Assembly: GCA_934667795.1 (NCBI GenBank) | Contig: CAKUMP010000181.1 | Coordinates: 1-5,239, forward strand | Length of the DNA stretch: 5,239 bases | Origin: an uncultured Chthoniobacterales bacterium | GTDB taxonomy: Bacteria > Verrucomicrobiota > Verrucomicrobiia > Chthoniobacterales > CAKUMP01 | Direction of reading: 5' to 3' | In this document: positions 5,146-5,239 of the stretch, piece by piece | How the letters are laid out: each line of letters starts with the position of its first letter | How positions within the stretch are numbered: position 1 is the first letter of the stretch | Notes under the pieces: generated by a model | What the model saw: only the letters and a program-made list of their open reading frames with translations | The model's database searches: none | What the model was told of the DNA's origin: nothing | Position numbers and translations under genes: made by a program

Positions 5146-5239
5146 ATGCGTTCCCTCACCATAGTTTTCTTGTTTTTATTTTCTTTTGTTGCCAGATCGG
5201 AAGAGGTCTCGGGGCTATCTGCCTTTGCGGAAGAATACT
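5146..5239 (+). CDS. 5' end of a gene for an exported protein (cut by the window edge)
   Basis: ATG at 5146-5148 opens a frame that stays open for 31 codons to the window end. The N-terminus has a signal-peptide shape: a basic second residue (MRSLT), a strongly hydrophobic core IVFLFLFSFVA (residues 6-16), then a polar, acidic region (RSEEVSG) where signal peptidase would be expected to cut. The mature part begins with an acidic stretch ending SAFAEEY. No domain can be named from so little. A good promoter lies just upstream, supporting this start, although the ribosome site is weak. The gene is divergent from leuA, 527 bases from its leader. Confidence 0.6.
   Translation, partial: MRSLTIVFLFLFSFVARSEEVSGLSAFAEEY

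Noticed and set aside
4616..5239. Some novel multi-gene system at the right end
   Set aside because: Apart from the leu leader and repeats there is only the first 31 codons of one exported protein, so nothing supports a system inside the window.

Overview
The window (about 49-50% G+C by impression) looks like an ordinary chromosomal stretch of a free-living Gram-negative heterotroph. The gene styles, the AAAGGA-type ribosome sites and the dispersed palindromic repeats between genes make me think of the PVC group, probably Verrucomicrobiota. That assignment is an inference from overall resemblance; no rRNA or other marker is present.

Layout. Positions 1-117 are the 3' tail of an unrecognised + strand gene. 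A short gap with a dyad-symmetric site leads into rhaA (204-1457, +; L-rhamnose isomerase). Facing it is a small glsB/yeaQ-type membrane protein gene (1470-1718, -). The 368-base gap 1719-2086 is a repeat-rich spacer. It holds a candidate promoter for the membrane protein, a short GACGTC hairpin and a 122-base element with perfect 13-base inverted ends (1878-1999). It leads into an SGNH/GDSL hydrolase gene (2087-2776, +). Convergent with that is leuA (2831-4393, -), a full-length 2-isopropylmalate synthase that commits 2-ketoisovalerate to leucine synthesis.

The most interesting part is the 752-base space upstream of leuA (4394-5145). On the leuA strand, 123 bases before leuA, is a 33-codon reading frame (4517-4618) with five Leu codons in seven (L-D-L-L-L-G-L). 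Three of these are CTA, a codon I found nowhere in frame in rhaA or leuA. It is followed by a small hairpin with a six-T run (4472-4495). Short segments allow a mutually exclusive 1:2 / 2:3 / 3:4 pairing scheme. Together these form a plausible leucine attenuator, in which ribosome stalling at Leu codons would lift termination ahead of leuA. The rest of the space carries two inverted clusters of an ACCACAGAG-type interspersed repeat and little else. It ends with a good sigma70-like promoter driving a secreted-protein gene cut by the window edge (5146-5239, +).

Functionally these look like separate transcription units: rhamnose use, envelope stress, an esterase-like enzyme, leucine synthesis, and an unknown exported protein. 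I see no mobile element with a transposase, no CRISPR array, no tRNA or rRNA, and no defence or biosynthetic cluster. The candidate leu leader is the best claim to something undescribed here.
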